Shown: piece by piece, positions 46,383 to 55,437 of the stretch
Numbering within the stretch: the first letter of the stretch is position 1
Layout: each line of letters opens with the position of its first letter
Assembly (NCBI RefSeq): GCF_000280495.2
Contig: NZ_CP018016.1
Coordinates: 5,518,001 to 5,582,000 of the forward strand
Direction of reading: 5' to 3'
Length of the DNA: 64,000 nucleotides
Source of the DNA: Kosakonia radicincitans DSM 16656
GTDB taxonomy: Bacteria; Pseudomonadota; Gammaproteobacteria; Enterobacterales; Enterobacteriaceae
Notes under the pieces: generated by a model
Database searches by the model: none
Told to the model about the DNA's origin: nothing
The model's input: only the letters and a program-made list of their open reading frames with translations
Translations under genes and position numbers: made by a program

Positions 46383-47183
46383 TTATTGCAGGAACAATTT
46401 ACGCAGGTAATGTGGCACGGCGTTATCCGCATTGGTGCCAATCACTTCCAGCTCCGGATGCAGATCTTTCAGGCGCTGATGGGCGTTGCCCATAATGCAA
46501 CCCTTACCGGCCATCGACAGCATTTCAGCATCGTTCATGCCATCGCCAAAGGCGATGCAATCCTTCAGACCATAGCCCAGCGCACCGGCAACGGCTTCCA
46601 GCGCATGCCCTTTCGATACGCCGCCCGCCATCACTTCCAGACAGGTTAGCGTTGAGAAGCTGACGTTGACACGGTCGCCCCAGCGCGCATTGATCGCCTG
46701 CTCCAGCGGCAGCAGTTTTTCATGGCTGTCGCAGGTGAAGAAGACTTTGCTGATGCCTTCCGGCTCCAGTAAGCCCGGCTCATACAGCGAATACTGGAAC
46801 ACCGCTTCTTTGAAAAAACGCATCTCGTCAGGGCGATGGCGGTTCATAAACCATTCGTCGTTACGGTAGACATTGGTAATGATATCTTTCTCGTTGTGCA
46901 TCACACCGAACAGATCGCTGGCGATATCGCGATCCAGATTGTGGCTAAAGACCAGATTTCCATCGGTATCGTGCACGCGCGCGCCGTTGGAGGTGATCAT
47001 ATACGCCTTGATGCCGAGATTATCGCGGATTTGCCCGACATCGACATGGTGGCGACCGGTAGCAAAAACAAAATTGACGCCGTGGCCGGTCAGCAGTTTT
47101 AACGTTTCTTTCGCGAAAGGTGACAGTGTGTGGTCAGGGGAGAGCAACGTGCCATCTAAATCAGACGCAACAACCTGGTACAT
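46383..47183 (-). CDS. yigL: HAD-family sugar phosphatase (YigL; pyridoxal phosphate phosphatase activity)
   Basis: 266-residue type IIB (Cof) HAD hydrolase. The nucleophile motif DLDGTLL has Asp8 and Asp10, with the GDGMNDAEML metal motif near the C-terminus and a cap domain between. E. coli YigL dephosphorylates sugar phosphates, helps in glucose-phosphate stress through SgrS, and acts on pyridoxal phosphate. Confidence 0.94.
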   Translation of the reverse strand: MYQVVASDLDGTLLSPDHTLSPFAKETLKLLTGHGVNFVFATGRHHVDVGQIRDNLGIKAYMITSNGARVHDTDGNLVFSHNLDRDIASDLFGVMHNEKDIITNVYRNDEWFMNRHRPDEMRFFKEAVFQYSLYEPGLLEPEGISKVFFTCDSHEKLLPLEQAINARWGDRVNVSFSTLTCLEVMAGGVSKGHALEAVAGALGYGLKDCIAFGDGMNDAEMLSMAGKGCIMGNAHQRLKDLHPELEVIGTNADNAVPHYLRKLFLQ

Positions 47184-47208
47184 AGGAAAATTTTACCTCA
47201 ATAAATAA

Positions 47209-48201
47209 TTAGTTATGCCGGTCGAAGAATTCGACGATGGCGTTGAGCGCGACCGAGCGCATAGCGTCCTTTTCGAAAAGGATCTCATGGTACGCGCCGG
47301 GTATAACAAACGGTTTTCCCCCTTCACAAGGGTGGCCCGCCGCAGCGCGAATTTCGCAGAAGCGTTGTTGCATGCGGTTATCCACCACGTGCTCCTCTTC
47401 TGCCTGAATAATTAATGTTGGGGTGTCATCGTTTGCCGCCCCTGCCAGCGCGTGTTCTCCGGCCAGAATGCCTTCGCGCACCCAGTGCCACGTCGGCCCG
47501 CCCACACGCAGCGTCGGTTCGTCGGCATAAAAACGCAGATTGCGCCGGTAACGCTCGCGGCTGTGGGTCAGCACGTTAATCGCGAACGGCAATGCGCGCC
47601 AGCTTCCGGTGCCGATAGCGTAATTGTCGCGAAGACGCGGATAGCTTTCCGCCCAGTCAAGCAGCGGGCGTACCATCCACTCCGGCAGGCGAATGATAAT
47701 GCCGAACATCGGCGCGCACAGGGCAATAGCATCACAGACATGCGGATAACGCTGTAAGAAGAGCGTGGCGATCGCGCCGCCCATCGAATGCGCCAGGATA
47801 TAACGTTTACGCCAGGGTCCGTCGGCGACTTCCTGCTGCCAGAATGCCGCCAAATCATCAACATAATCGCTAAAGTTGACCACATGACCCCGGTGCGTAT
47901 CCGCCAACATTCTCCCGGAACGCCCCTGCCCGCGGTGATCGATAATCAACACATCGTAACCGAGGTAGAACAGGTCATACGCCAGTTCGGCGTATTTGAC
48001 ATAACTTTCAATGCGGCCCGGACAAATCACAATCACCCGATCGTGGCGACGATCGCGAAAGCGGACAAAACTGACGGGTACATTATCGACACCGGTAAAC
48101 ACGGCTTCTTCACGCGAGCGCCAGAAATCCATCAGCGGCCCGGTGGTAAATGCCGCGAACGCTTTTTCTCTGGTTTCCCAGGCCGTTTTTTGCCGAAACA
48201 T
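47209..48201 (-). CDS. pldB: Lysophospholipase L2
   Basis: 330-residue alpha/beta hydrolase of the inner membrane that hydrolyses lysophospholipids and transfers acyl groups to phosphatidylglycerol. The nucleophile elbow AHSMGGA, an HRGQGRSGR segment and a C-terminal GAYHEILFE histidine are seen. The start at 48201 (MFRQKTAWETREKAF) matches E. coli, with AGGGG upstream, although in-frame starts at 48225 and 48255 exist. The C-terminal tail after FFDRHN is about ten residues shorter than in E. coli. Confidence 0.94.
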   Translation of the reverse strand: MFRQKTAWETREKAFAAFTTGPLMDFWRSREEAVFTGVDNVPVSFVRFRDRRHDRVIVICPGRIESYVKYAELAYDLFYLGYDVLIIDHRGQGRSGRMLADTHRGHVVNFSDYVDDLAAFWQQEVADGPWRKRYILAHSMGGAIATLFLQRYPHVCDAIALCAPMFGIIIRLPEWMVRPLLDWAESYPRLRDNYAIGTGSWRALPFAINVLTHSRERYRRNLRFYADEPTLRVGGPTWHWVREGILAGEHALAGAANDDTPTLIIQAEEEHVVDNRMQQRFCEIRAAAGHPCEGGKPFVIPGAYHEILFEKDAMRSVALNAIVEFFDRHN

Positions 48202-48309
48202 CGGAATTTCGCCCCTGTTAGCCATGTAAAATCGTTTTTTTGTGACCAATAGCAAAATCCACTGACAATAGCGTATTGTGGCATAAAAACAGACAACCAG
48301 GAATTTCTC

Positions 48310-48930
48310 ATGACCTTCGAATGGTGGTTCGCCTACCTGCTGACTTCAATCATTTTAAGTCTCTCGCCCGGTTCCGGTGCGATTAACACCATGACCACGT
48401 CCATTGGCTACGGCTATCGCGGCGCAGCGGCTTCTATTGCCGGATTGCAGACCGGGCTTGGCATTCATATCGTGCTGGTCGGTGTCGGGCTGGGTACGCT
48501 GTTTTCTCGTTCCGTGCTGGCGTTTGAAGTGCTGAAATGGGCGGGCGCAGCCTACCTGATTTGGCTGGGTATTCAGCAGTGGCGCGCCGCAGGCGCTATC
48601 GATCTCAATACGCTGGCGAAAACCCAGTCGCGCGGTCGGCTGTTTAAGCGGGCGGTATTCGTTAATCTGACCAACCCGAAAAGCATCGTTTTTCTTGCCG
48701 CCCTATTCCCGCAATTTATCGTGCCGCATCAGCCGCAGGTGATGCAGTATGTGGTGCTGGGGGTAACAACGATCGTCGTCGACATCATTGTCATGATTGG
48801 TTACGCGACGCTGGCGCAGCGCATTGCTGGCTGGATCAAAGGCCCGCACCAGATGAAGGCGCTGAATAAGGTATTTGGTTCGCTGTTCGTGCTGGTCGGC
48901 GCGTTGCTGGCTTCTGCCCGCCACGCCTGA
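48310..48930 (+). CDS. rhtB: Homoserine/homoserine lactone exporter
   Basis: 206-residue LysE-family exporter with about six membrane helices. The N-terminal signature [12 protein letters not shown] and [13 protein letters not shown] are typical. Known to export homoserine, its lactone and some analogues. It is convergent with its paralogue rhtC, with a REP pair between. Confidence 0.95.
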   Translation: MTFEWWFAYLLTSIILSLSPGSGAINTMTTSIGYGYRGAAASIAGLQTGLGIHIVLVGVGLGTLFSRSVLAFEVLKWAGAAYLIWLGIQQWRAAGAIDLNTLAKTQSRGRLFKRAVFVNLTNPKSIVFLAALFPQFIVPHQPQVMQYVVLGVTTIVVDIIVMIGYATLAQRIAGWIKGPHQMKALNKVFGSLFVLVGALLASARHA

Positions 48931-48936
48931 GGCAGG

Positions 48937-49003
48937 TGCCCGGTGGCGCTGCGCTTACCGGGCCTGGAAAATCCGCAGGCCGGATGACGAAGCGCCAACC
49001 GGC
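48937..49003. repeat. REP pair (BIME) between rhtB and rhtC
   Basis: Two palindromic REP-like units in inverse orientation: TGCCCGGTGGCGCTGCGCTTACCGGGCC (48937-48963) and GCCGGATGACGAAGCGCCAACCGGC (48979-49003). Such elements sit in 3' regions, protect mRNA ends and can bind gyrase or IHF. Confidence 0.85.
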
Positions 49004-49010
49004 AGATGAA

Positions 49011-49634
49011 TTAACGGGAAATAATCAGATGGATGCCGAAGCCAGCAAACAGCGCGCCGGCAAAACCGTCAATCCATTTTGCCAGACGCTGATAACCGCG
49101 ACGCATTGCCGGCAGTGCGAACAGGCTGGCGACGACGGTAAACCAGGCCAGCGTTTCCAGCGCAATCAGCACGAAAATACCCCAGCGCGCGCTGGTGCCG
49201 ACGCCATCGCCGACAAACAGTGAAAACACCGAGCCGAAGTAGATAATGGCTTTCGGGTTCGCCAGATTGGTCAGTAACCCTTTCAGAAAGCTGCGACCGC
49301 TGCTGGTTGCCAGCTCTACTTTCGGCGCATCAGCCGGTTTCTGATCTTTCTTCAGCGCGCCGCGCAGCATCTGGTAGCCCATCCAGCACAGATAAAGACC
49401 ACCGCCGACCATAATAATGCTGTGCAACCACGCCATTTTTTCGAGGATCAAGTTCAGGCCGAGCAGCGCCACGCCAGCCCACACCATTACGCCACAAGTG
49501 ATGCCGAACACGCCCATCATCGCCTCTTTGCGCGAGCGGCTAACGGCGGTTTGCGAAACGAAGAAGAAATCCGGGCCGGGGCTCATCAGGGCAACGATAT
49601 GCACCAGCGCCACGGTAAGAAATAACATCAACAT
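49011..49634 (-). CDS. rhtC: Threonine exporter
   Basis: 207-residue LysE-family exporter, paralogue of RhtB, specific for threonine in E. coli. The N-terminal MSPGPDFFFVSQTAV and central NLANPKAIIYFGSVF segments are present. It lies between recQ and rhtB in conserved order. Confidence 0.95.
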   Translation of the reverse strand: MLMLFLTVALVHIVALMSPGPDFFFVSQTAVSRSRKEAMMGVFGITCGVMVWAGVALLGLNLILEKMAWLHSIIMVGGGLYLCWMGYQMLRGALKKDQKPADAPKVELATSSGRSFLKGLLTNLANPKAIIYFGSVFSLFVGDGVGTSARWGIFVLIALETLAWFTVVASLFALPAMRRGYQRLAKWIDGFAGALFAGFGIHLIISR

Positions 49635-49695
49635 AGAGAACCTGCGGGAAGATAATTCAGTGAGTAACTATCCTGGCACTTTTCGGCCGCTAAAA

Positions 49696-51522
49696 CTACT
49701 CTTCGTCGCCATCGACATGTGCGCGGATAAGCGCCATAAATTCCTGGCCGAAACGCTCAAGTTTGCGCGTTCCCACGCCGTTTACGCTGAGCATTTCCCC
49801 CGGCGAAAGCGGCATCTGTTCGGCCATCTCAATCAGCGTTGCATCGTTAAACACCACATAAGGCGGGATATTCTCTTCGTCGGCAATCGCTTTTCGCAAT
49901 TTACGCAGCTTGGCGAACAGCTTGCGATCGTAATTGCCAACGGCGGCTTTCTGCATCACTTTTGGCTTCAGCGCTACCATTCGCGGCACCGCCAGCATCA
50001 GCGGTACTTCACCACGTAGCAGCGGACGCGCCGCTTCCGTTAACTGAAGCGCAGAATGCTGGGCAATATTCTGGGTGGCAAATCCCATATGGATAAGCTG
50101 GCGGATCACGCTCACCCAGTGTTCATGGCTCTGCTCGCGGCCAATGCCGTACACCGGCAATTTGTCGTGACCGAATTCGCGGATGCGCTGATTGTTTGCA
50201 CCGCGCAGCACTTCCACTACATAACCCATACCGAAACGCTGATTGACGCGATAGATGGCCGACAACGCTTTTTGCGCGTCCTGCAAACCATCGTACTGGC
50301 GCGGCGGATCGAGGCAAATGTCGCAATTGCCGCAGGGCTCCTGCCGCCCTTCGCCGAAATAGTTGAGCAGCACCAGACGACGGCAGGTTTGCGCTTCAGC
50401 AAATGCGCCCATCGCATTGAGCTTGTGCCGCTCAATATCCTGCAATGGCCCTGCCGGTTTCTCCTCCAGACAACGGCGCAGCCACGCCATATCCGCCGGA
50501 TCGTAAAACAGCATCGCTTCCGCAGGCAGACCGTCACGCCCGGCGCGGCCCGTCTCCTGATAATAGGATTCGATATTGCGCGGGATGTCGAAATGCACCA
50601 CGAAACGTACGTTCGGCTTGTTGATGCCCATGCCAAACGCCACGGTTGCCACCACGATTTGTAAATCGTCGCGCTGGAACTGCTCCTGCACCCGCGCGCG
50701 TAGCTCGTTATCCAGCCCGGCATGATAAGCCGCCGCGCTGAACCCACGGCTTTGCAGGCGCGCGGCGGTGTCTTCCACCTTGGCACGGCTGTTGCAGTAA
50801 ATAATGCCGGATTTACCGCGCTGCTCCTGTACGTAACGCAGCAACTGATCGAGCGGTTTAAATTTTTCCATCAGCATATAGCGGATGTTTGGACGGTCGA
50901 AGCTGCTGACCTGGATCAGCGGATCGTTTAAGCCCAGCAGGCGTTCGATATCGCGGCGCGTGGTGTCATCAGCCGTCGCAGTCAGCGCCATAAAAGGCAC
51001 GGACGGCAGCATCTGGCGCAAGTGGCCAAGTGCGGCGTATTCCGGGCGGAAATCGTGACCCCACTGGGAAATACAGTGCGCTTCGTCAACGGCCAGCAGC
51101 ACCGGATTCCACTGGCGCAACTGGTCAAGGAAGTTGTCGAGCATCAGGCGCTCGGGCGCGATATAAAGCAGACGGATCTGGCCGTTGCGACAGCCGTTGA
51201 TCACGTCAAACTGCTGCTCACGGCTTTGGGTAGAGTTCAGGCACGCCGCCGCAACGCCGTTGGCAAGTAGCTGGTCGACCTGATCTTTCATCAGTGAGAT
51301 CAACGGCGAAACCACCACCGTCAGCCCCTGCAGCACCAGCGCCGGAATTTGATAGCACAGAGATTTTCCGCCGCCGGTCGGCATCACCACCAGGCAGTCG
51401 CGGCCGCTCAGTACGGTGTCGATAATATCCTGCTGGCCCGGGCGGAATTGCTGGTAGCCGAAGGTCTCTTGCAAGACCTGTTTAGCCAGCGATTCCTGAT
51501 TCAATACTTCCGCCTGCGCCAC
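49696..51522 (-). CDS. recQ: ATP-dependent DNA helicase RecQ
   Basis: 608-residue 3'-5' helicase of the RecF recombination pathway and fork repair. Walker [11 protein letters not shown], the DEAH box ([15 protein letters not shown]), the arginine-finger motif [10 protein letters not shown], four zinc cysteines (near [16 protein letters not shown]) and the C-terminal HRDC domain are visible. It is full length and is the first gene after pldA on this strand. Confidence 0.97.
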   Translation of the reverse strand: MAQAEVLNQESLAKQVLQETFGYQQFRPGQQDIIDTVLSGRDCLVVMPTGGGKSLCYQIPALVLQGLTVVVSPLISLMKDQVDQLLANGVAAACLNSTQSREQQFDVINGCRNGQIRLLYIAPERLMLDNFLDQLRQWNPVLLAVDEAHCISQWGHDFRPEYAALGHLRQMLPSVPFMALTATADDTTRRDIERLLGLNDPLIQVSSFDRPNIRYMLMEKFKPLDQLLRYVQEQRGKSGIIYCNSRAKVEDTAARLQSRGFSAAAYHAGLDNELRARVQEQFQRDDLQIVVATVAFGMGINKPNVRFVVHFDIPRNIESYYQETGRAGRDGLPAEAMLFYDPADMAWLRRCLEEKPAGPLQDIERHKLNAMGAFAEAQTCRRLVLLNYFGEGRQEPCGNCDICLDPPRQYDGLQDAQKALSAIYRVNQRFGMGYVVEVLRGANNQRIREFGHDKLPVYGIGREQSHEHWVSVIRQLIHMGFATQNIAQHSALQLTEAARPLLRGEVPLMLAVPRMVALKPKVMQKAAVGNYDRKLFAKLRKLRKAIADEENIPPYVVFNDATLIEMAEQMPLSPGEMLSVNGVGTRKLERFGQEFMALIRAHVDGDEE

Positions 51523-51589
51523 AATGACCCCATTTGCCTGAAATAAAAACAGGCGCTATTTTCAGCGCCTGCGCCAGAAACTGCAATGC

Positions 51590-52459
51590 TTAAAACAGAT
51601 CGTTAAGCATCACGCCCACACCAATACGGGTTTGATTGAAATTATAGTCAATCAATGATTCGCCGTAGCCGCTGTAAACCTGGGTGTAGAACCGGACGTG
51701 TCGGGTTATCGGATAGCTGATGCCGATTTCCGCACCGCCGTAGCCGGTATTCCAGTTGTACTGCCCTTTGGCGCTGAGGATTGCCTCGCCCAGTTGATAA
51801 CCAATCTCCAACTGGTAATAGCCCATGTATTTGGTGATGTCCGGATTATCGTCGGTGGAACCCACCACATACCAGGGCTTCACTTGAACCATCCAGTTGC
51901 CGTTTTGCGCCATCAGGCGGGTGTAGATGCGGTTCCAGCTACGTGATGTCGGGTCGGAACGGCCGTTTGAATCGTGGTTAAAACCCATCTCCACATCGCG
52001 CAACGTCCAGCCAGCAAACTCATAATCGGTGGCGAAACCGAGGAAAAGCTGCGGTTCGTAGTTGGTTTCACGGAACGGTGATGACTCAGCGCTATTGGAG
52101 AGCTGCCACCAGGACTTCTGCGTATAGGAAGCACCAAAAACAGAATTGGGCCCCAGAATCCCGCGCCACAGCGGAAACGCCAGGCTGAGCTGAAACTTCA
52201 CTTCGTCCTTACGCGCATTATCAGACCAGTTATAGGAGCGAATCGCTTCCTTGTTCATATCGCTGGTATCGGTATAGATCACGTAGTTGGTTTCATAAGG
52301 ATAAAGCGTGAAAGGATTATCGTGCTCCTGCAATAAATTGGCGATGATGCTACCGCGCACGGCGGGGGCATCATGAACTTCCTTTACCGTAGCTTCCTGT
52401 GCGTATGCCATAAAAGGCAGTGCAAGCACTGCGAAAAACCAACCCAGAGAGGTCCGCAT
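51590..52459 (-). CDS. pldA: Outer membrane phospholipase A
   Basis: 289-residue precursor with a signal peptide (cleaved after AYA, residue 20) and a 12-strand barrel. Active-site His162 and Ser164 (FNHDSNGRS) have E. coli numbering. It degrades phospholipids misplaced in the outer leaflet, and calcium-dependent dimerisation activates it. It lies between recQ and the divergent yigI. Confidence 0.97.
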   Translation of the reverse strand: MRTSLGWFFAVLALPFMAYAQEATVKEVHDAPAVRGSIIANLLQEHDNPFTLYPYETNYVIYTDTSDMNKEAIRSYNWSDNARKDEVKFQLSLAFPLWRGILGPNSVFGASYTQKSWWQLSNSAESSPFRETNYEPQLFLGFATDYEFAGWTLRDVEMGFNHDSNGRSDPTSRSWNRIYTRLMAQNGNWMVQVKPWYVVGSTDDNPDITKYMGYYQLEIGYQLGEAILSAKGQYNWNTGYGGAEIGISYPITRHVRFYTQVYSGYGESLIDYNFNQTRIGVGVMLNDLF

Positions 52460-52619
52460 CGGTTTTATGCTCCCGAATCATATTGTTGAATTGAAGAAGT
52501 TCCCCGCAAGTATTCTACATATTTATTGAGTCACTGCTCAGGTATCGGTTCTTAAACTGGAAATCAACAAATAACAGGCATAAAATCAACATTCCATTAA
52601 CACATCGGATCAGATTGCT

Positions 52620-53087
52620 ATGTCAGCCGTTCTCACAGCCGATCAAACCCTTAAGCTGGTGGGCGAGATTTTTGTCTATCACATGCCGTTTAACCGTGCA
52701 TTAGGTCTTGAGCTGGAACGTTATGAAAAAGAGTATGCAGAGTTGAAATTTACTAATCAGCCAATGATGGTGGGCAACTGGGCGCAAAGCATTTTACATG
52801 GCGGTGTAATCGCCTCCGCGCTGGATGTCGCCGCTGGTCTGGTTTGCGTGGGCAGCACGTTAACCCGCCATGACACTATCAGCGAAGAGGAGCTGCGCCA
52901 GCGTTTGTCGCGCATGGGCACCATTGATTTACGCGTCGATTATCTGCGGCCTGGGCGCGGCACGCGCTTCACCGCCAGCAGTAGTTTGCTGCGCGCGGGC
53001 AATAAAGTTGCCGTCGCCCGCGTAGAACTGCATAACGAGGATCAACTGCATATCGCCAGCGCGACGGCCACCTATATGGTGGGGTGA
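52620..53087 (+). CDS. yigI: Hotdog-fold acyl-CoA thioesterase YigI
   Basis: 155-residue PaaI-like thioesterase. The segment [16 protein letters not shown] carries the typical HGG and the acidic active-site residue. Its E. coli counterpart has been described as a thioesterase for medium- to long-chain acyl-CoA. It is followed by rarD after 55 bases. Confidence 0.9.
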   Translation: MSAVLTADQTLKLVGEIFVYHMPFNRALGLELERYEKEYAELKFTNQPMMVGNWAQSILHGGVIASALDVAAGLVCVGSTLTRHDTISEEELRQRLSRMGTIDLRVDYLRPGRGTRFTASSSLLRAGNKVAVARVELHNEDQLHIASATATYMVG

Positions 53088-53142
53088 GGCGGTTGTGAAA
53101 ATCGGGTAACATACGGTTACTTTTCAGCAAAGAGTTTTCCCG

Positions 53143-54039
53143 ATGGATGCAAAACAGACGCGGCTGGGCGTGTTACTCGCTCTGGCCGCTTATTTCATTT
53201 GGGGGGTTGCCCCGGCCTATTTCAAAGTGATTTGGTACGTACCGGCTGACGAAATTCTCACTCACCGCGTCATCTGGTCCTTCTTCTTCATGCTGGCGTT
53301 GATCAGCGTCAGCCGTCAGTGGGGCAGTGTAAAAGCGCTGCTGCAAACGCCGAAAAAAATCCTGCTGCTGGCCGTCTCGGCCATACTGGTTGGCGGCAAC
53401 TGGTTGCTGTTTATCTGGGCGGTAAACCACAACCATATGCTGGAAGCCAGCCTGGGTTACTTTATTAACCCACTGGTGAATATCCTGCTGGGGATGCTGT
53501 TTTTGGGCGAGCGTTTCCGTCGTATGCAGTGGCTGGCGGTACTGCTGGCCGCCGTCGGCGTGCTGGTGCAACTGTGGACGTTTGGCTCGCTGCCGATCAT
53601 TGCGCTTGGTCTGGCATTTAGTTTTGCTTTTTACGGCCTGCTGCGCAAAAAAATCGCTGTCGATGCGCAAACCGGCATGCTGGTAGAAACGCTGTGGTTA
53701 CTGCCGGTTGCAGCAGTGTGGCTATTTGGCATCACCGATAGCCCGACCAGCCATATGGGACAAAACAGCCTGTCGCTGAACCTGTTGTTGATGGCCGCCG
53801 GTGTGGTTACGACGATTCCTCTGCTCTGCTTTACCGGCGCGGCAATGCGTTTGCGTTTATCGACGCTGGGGTTTTTCCAGTATATCGGCCCGACGCTGAT
53901 GTTCCTGCTGGCGGTTGCTTTCTATGGCGAGCACCCGGGGCCGGATAAGATGGTGACCTTTGGTTTTATCTGGCTGGCGCTGGCGATTTTTATTATGGAT
54001 GCGGTATACACCCAGCGCGGTTTACGCAAAAACGAGTGA
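53143..54039 (+). CDS. rarD: EamA/DMT-family transporter RarD
   Basis: 298-residue inner-membrane protein with ten predicted helices, starting MDAKQTRLGVLLALAAYFIWG and containing the family segment NWLLFIWAVN. Named for a chloramphenicol-sensitivity effect in Pseudomonas; its substrate is not established. It is convergent with corA. Confidence 0.94.
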   Translation: MDAKQTRLGVLLALAAYFIWGVAPAYFKVIWYVPADEILTHRVIWSFFFMLALISVSRQWGSVKALLQTPKKILLLAVSAILVGGNWLLFIWAVNHNHMLEASLGYFINPLVNILLGMLFLGERFRRMQWLAVLLAAVGVLVQLWTFGSLPIIALGLAFSFAFYGLLRKKIAVDAQTGMLVETLWLLPVAAVWLFGITDSPTSHMGQNSLSLNLLLMAAGVVTTIPLLCFTGAAMRLRLSTLGFFQYIGPTLMFLLAVAFYGEHPGPDKMVTFGFIWLALAIFIMDAVYTQRGLRKNE

Positions 54040-54101
54040 TGAAGAGTTTGTGCGGCCTCTTTACCGCATGCTGAAGCGGCGCACGCACTCCAGTGAAAAT
54101 G

Positions 54102-54123
54102 AAAAAGGGCGGCAACGCCGCCC
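54102..54123 (-). terminator. corA terminator
   Basis: GGGCGGC / GCCGCCC with a three-base loop followed on the minus strand by TTTTTC, 6 bases after the corA stop. Confidence 0.9.
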
Positions 54124-54129
54124 GTTATC

Positions 54130-55080
54130 TTACAGCCAGTTGCGGCGCTTGAAGTAGAGATACGGCGCCAGCCCGGCGAGGATCATAAAGACAATCGCGC
54201 CAGGGTAGCCGAAGCTCCAGTGCAGCTCGGGCATAAATTCAAAGTTCATCCCGTAGCTGGATGCCACCAGCGTCGGCGGCAGGAACACCACGGAAACGAC
54301 CGAGAAGATCTTGATGATGCGGTTCTGCTCGATATTGATGAAACCCATCGCCGCCTGCATCAGGAAGTTCACCTTCTGGAACAGGGATTCATTGTGCGGC
54401 AGCAGAGATTCGATATCGCGCAGGATCTCACGCGCCTGCTCCAGCTGACCGGCCGGTAAACGCGCCTTGCGCACCAGGAAGTTCAGCGCGCGCTGAGTAT
54501 CCATCAGACACAGGCGCACCTTCCAGCCGATATCTTCCTGCTCCGCCAGCGTTGAAAGCGCGTCGTCATATTCATCGCCCTGCTGGCCTTCCATAATGAC
54601 GCGGCTCAGCTTTTCCAGGTCGCTGTAGATGTTTTCGATCTCATCCGCCAGTTGTTCGATTTTGGTTTCGAACAGATCCAATAGCAGTTCATAGGCGTTG
54701 CCATCAACCATCTCCTGGCTGCGGGCGCGCATACGATAGAGGCGAAACGCGGGTAATTCGCGCTCACGCAGCGTGAACAGGCGACCTTCGCGAATGGTGA
54801 ATGCCACCGTTGAGTTACCGGCGTGATCTTCAGCGTCTTCAAAAAAGAAGAAGGAGTGGATGTGCAGCCCGTCTTCGTCCTCGAAAAAACGCGCGGAGGC
54901 TTCGATGTCTTCCAGTTCAGGTCGGGTGGCCAGGTTCTGACCCAATTCCGTTTGCACACGGGTTCGTTCGTCTTCGTCCGGCTCGACCAAATCAACCCAA
55001 ACCGAGCTGGCGAGGTGTTTGATTTCGTCAGCCTCAAGACGGGTTAAACGATTGTTTTCCAGTTGAAATGCGCTCAGCAT
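54130..55080 (-). CDS. corA: Magnesium/cobalt/nickel channel CorA
   Basis: 316-residue pentameric ion channel with a large cytoplasmic domain and two C-terminal helices; the signature [11 protein letters not shown] follows the first helix. It is the main constitutive magnesium uptake route. The start at 55080 ([12 protein letters not shown]) was chosen by family length. A 235-base leader with a short reading frame precedes it. Confidence 0.97.
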   Translation of the reverse strand: MLSAFQLENNRLTRLEADEIKHLASSVWVDLVEPDEDERTRVQTELGQNLATRPELEDIEASARFFEDEDGLHIHSFFFFEDAEDHAGNSTVAFTIREGRLFTLRERELPAFRLYRMRARSQEMVDGNAYELLLDLFETKIEQLADEIENIYSDLEKLSRVIMEGQQGDEYDDALSTLAEQEDIGWKVRLCLMDTQRALNFLVRKARLPAGQLEQAREILRDIESLLPHNESLFQKVNFLMQAAMGFINIEQNRIIKIFSVVSVVFLPPTLVASSYGMNFEFMPELHWSFGYPGAIVFMILAGLAPYLYFKRRNWL

Positions 55081-55232
55081 GGCCGGGACTCCCAATGCAA
55101 AAAATATCGGACAGTTCGGTGGGCACACAAGAAACGAATTGGGTTTCAGACCATTAAACAGCCTGACTCAGCGCGACGGGAAACATACAGGTCGCTGACA
55201 ACCTCTGAGGCTATCAGCATGAGAAAATAGCC

Positions 55233-55289
55233 TTAGGAGTTGTTCCTGCGGAACAGGAGATTGAGCCAGTATCTACTGGGTGTGTCCAA
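55233..55289 (-). CDS. Candidate corA leader peptide (CorL-like)
   Basis: 18-codon frame starting TTG with AGAGGA upstream: MDTPSRYWLNLLFRRNNS. It lies within the predicted corA leader, 152 bases before the corA start. In Salmonella, translation of the short frame corL in the corA leader controls Rho-dependent termination in response to magnesium. Position, size and ribosome binding site fit, but I cannot compare sequences directly. Confidence 0.5.
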   Translation of the reverse strand: MDTPSRYWLNLLFRRNNS

Positions 55290-55321
55290 GGCGAATGTCC
55301 TCTTAGCGTGATCGTGCGCGC

Positions 55322-55350
55322 ATGTTACGCCAGCACTCAGAAGGCGTCAA
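55322..55350 (-). promoter_or_regulatory. corA promoter
   Basis: Minus strand TTGACG (55345-55350), 17-base spacer, TAACAT (55322-55327). It gives a leader of about 235 bases. Apart from this promoter, the leader peptide candidate and the uvrD terminator, the 55081-55437 gap shows nothing else. Confidence 0.8.
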
Positions 55351-55355
55351 CACGC

Positions 55356-55392
55356 AACGAAACGCTAAAGAGCAATATTTGCCCTTTAGCGT
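55356..55392 (-). terminator. uvrD terminator
   Basis: ACGCTAAAG / CTTTAGCGT stem (55362-55370, 55384-55392), extended inward by GGCAA/TTGCT, followed by TTCGTT. It lies 45 bases after the uvrD stop. Confidence 0.7.
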
Positions 55393-55437
55393 ATAAGGCT
55401 AGCAGATTATTACAAAATAATGATATTTTTCTGAACG

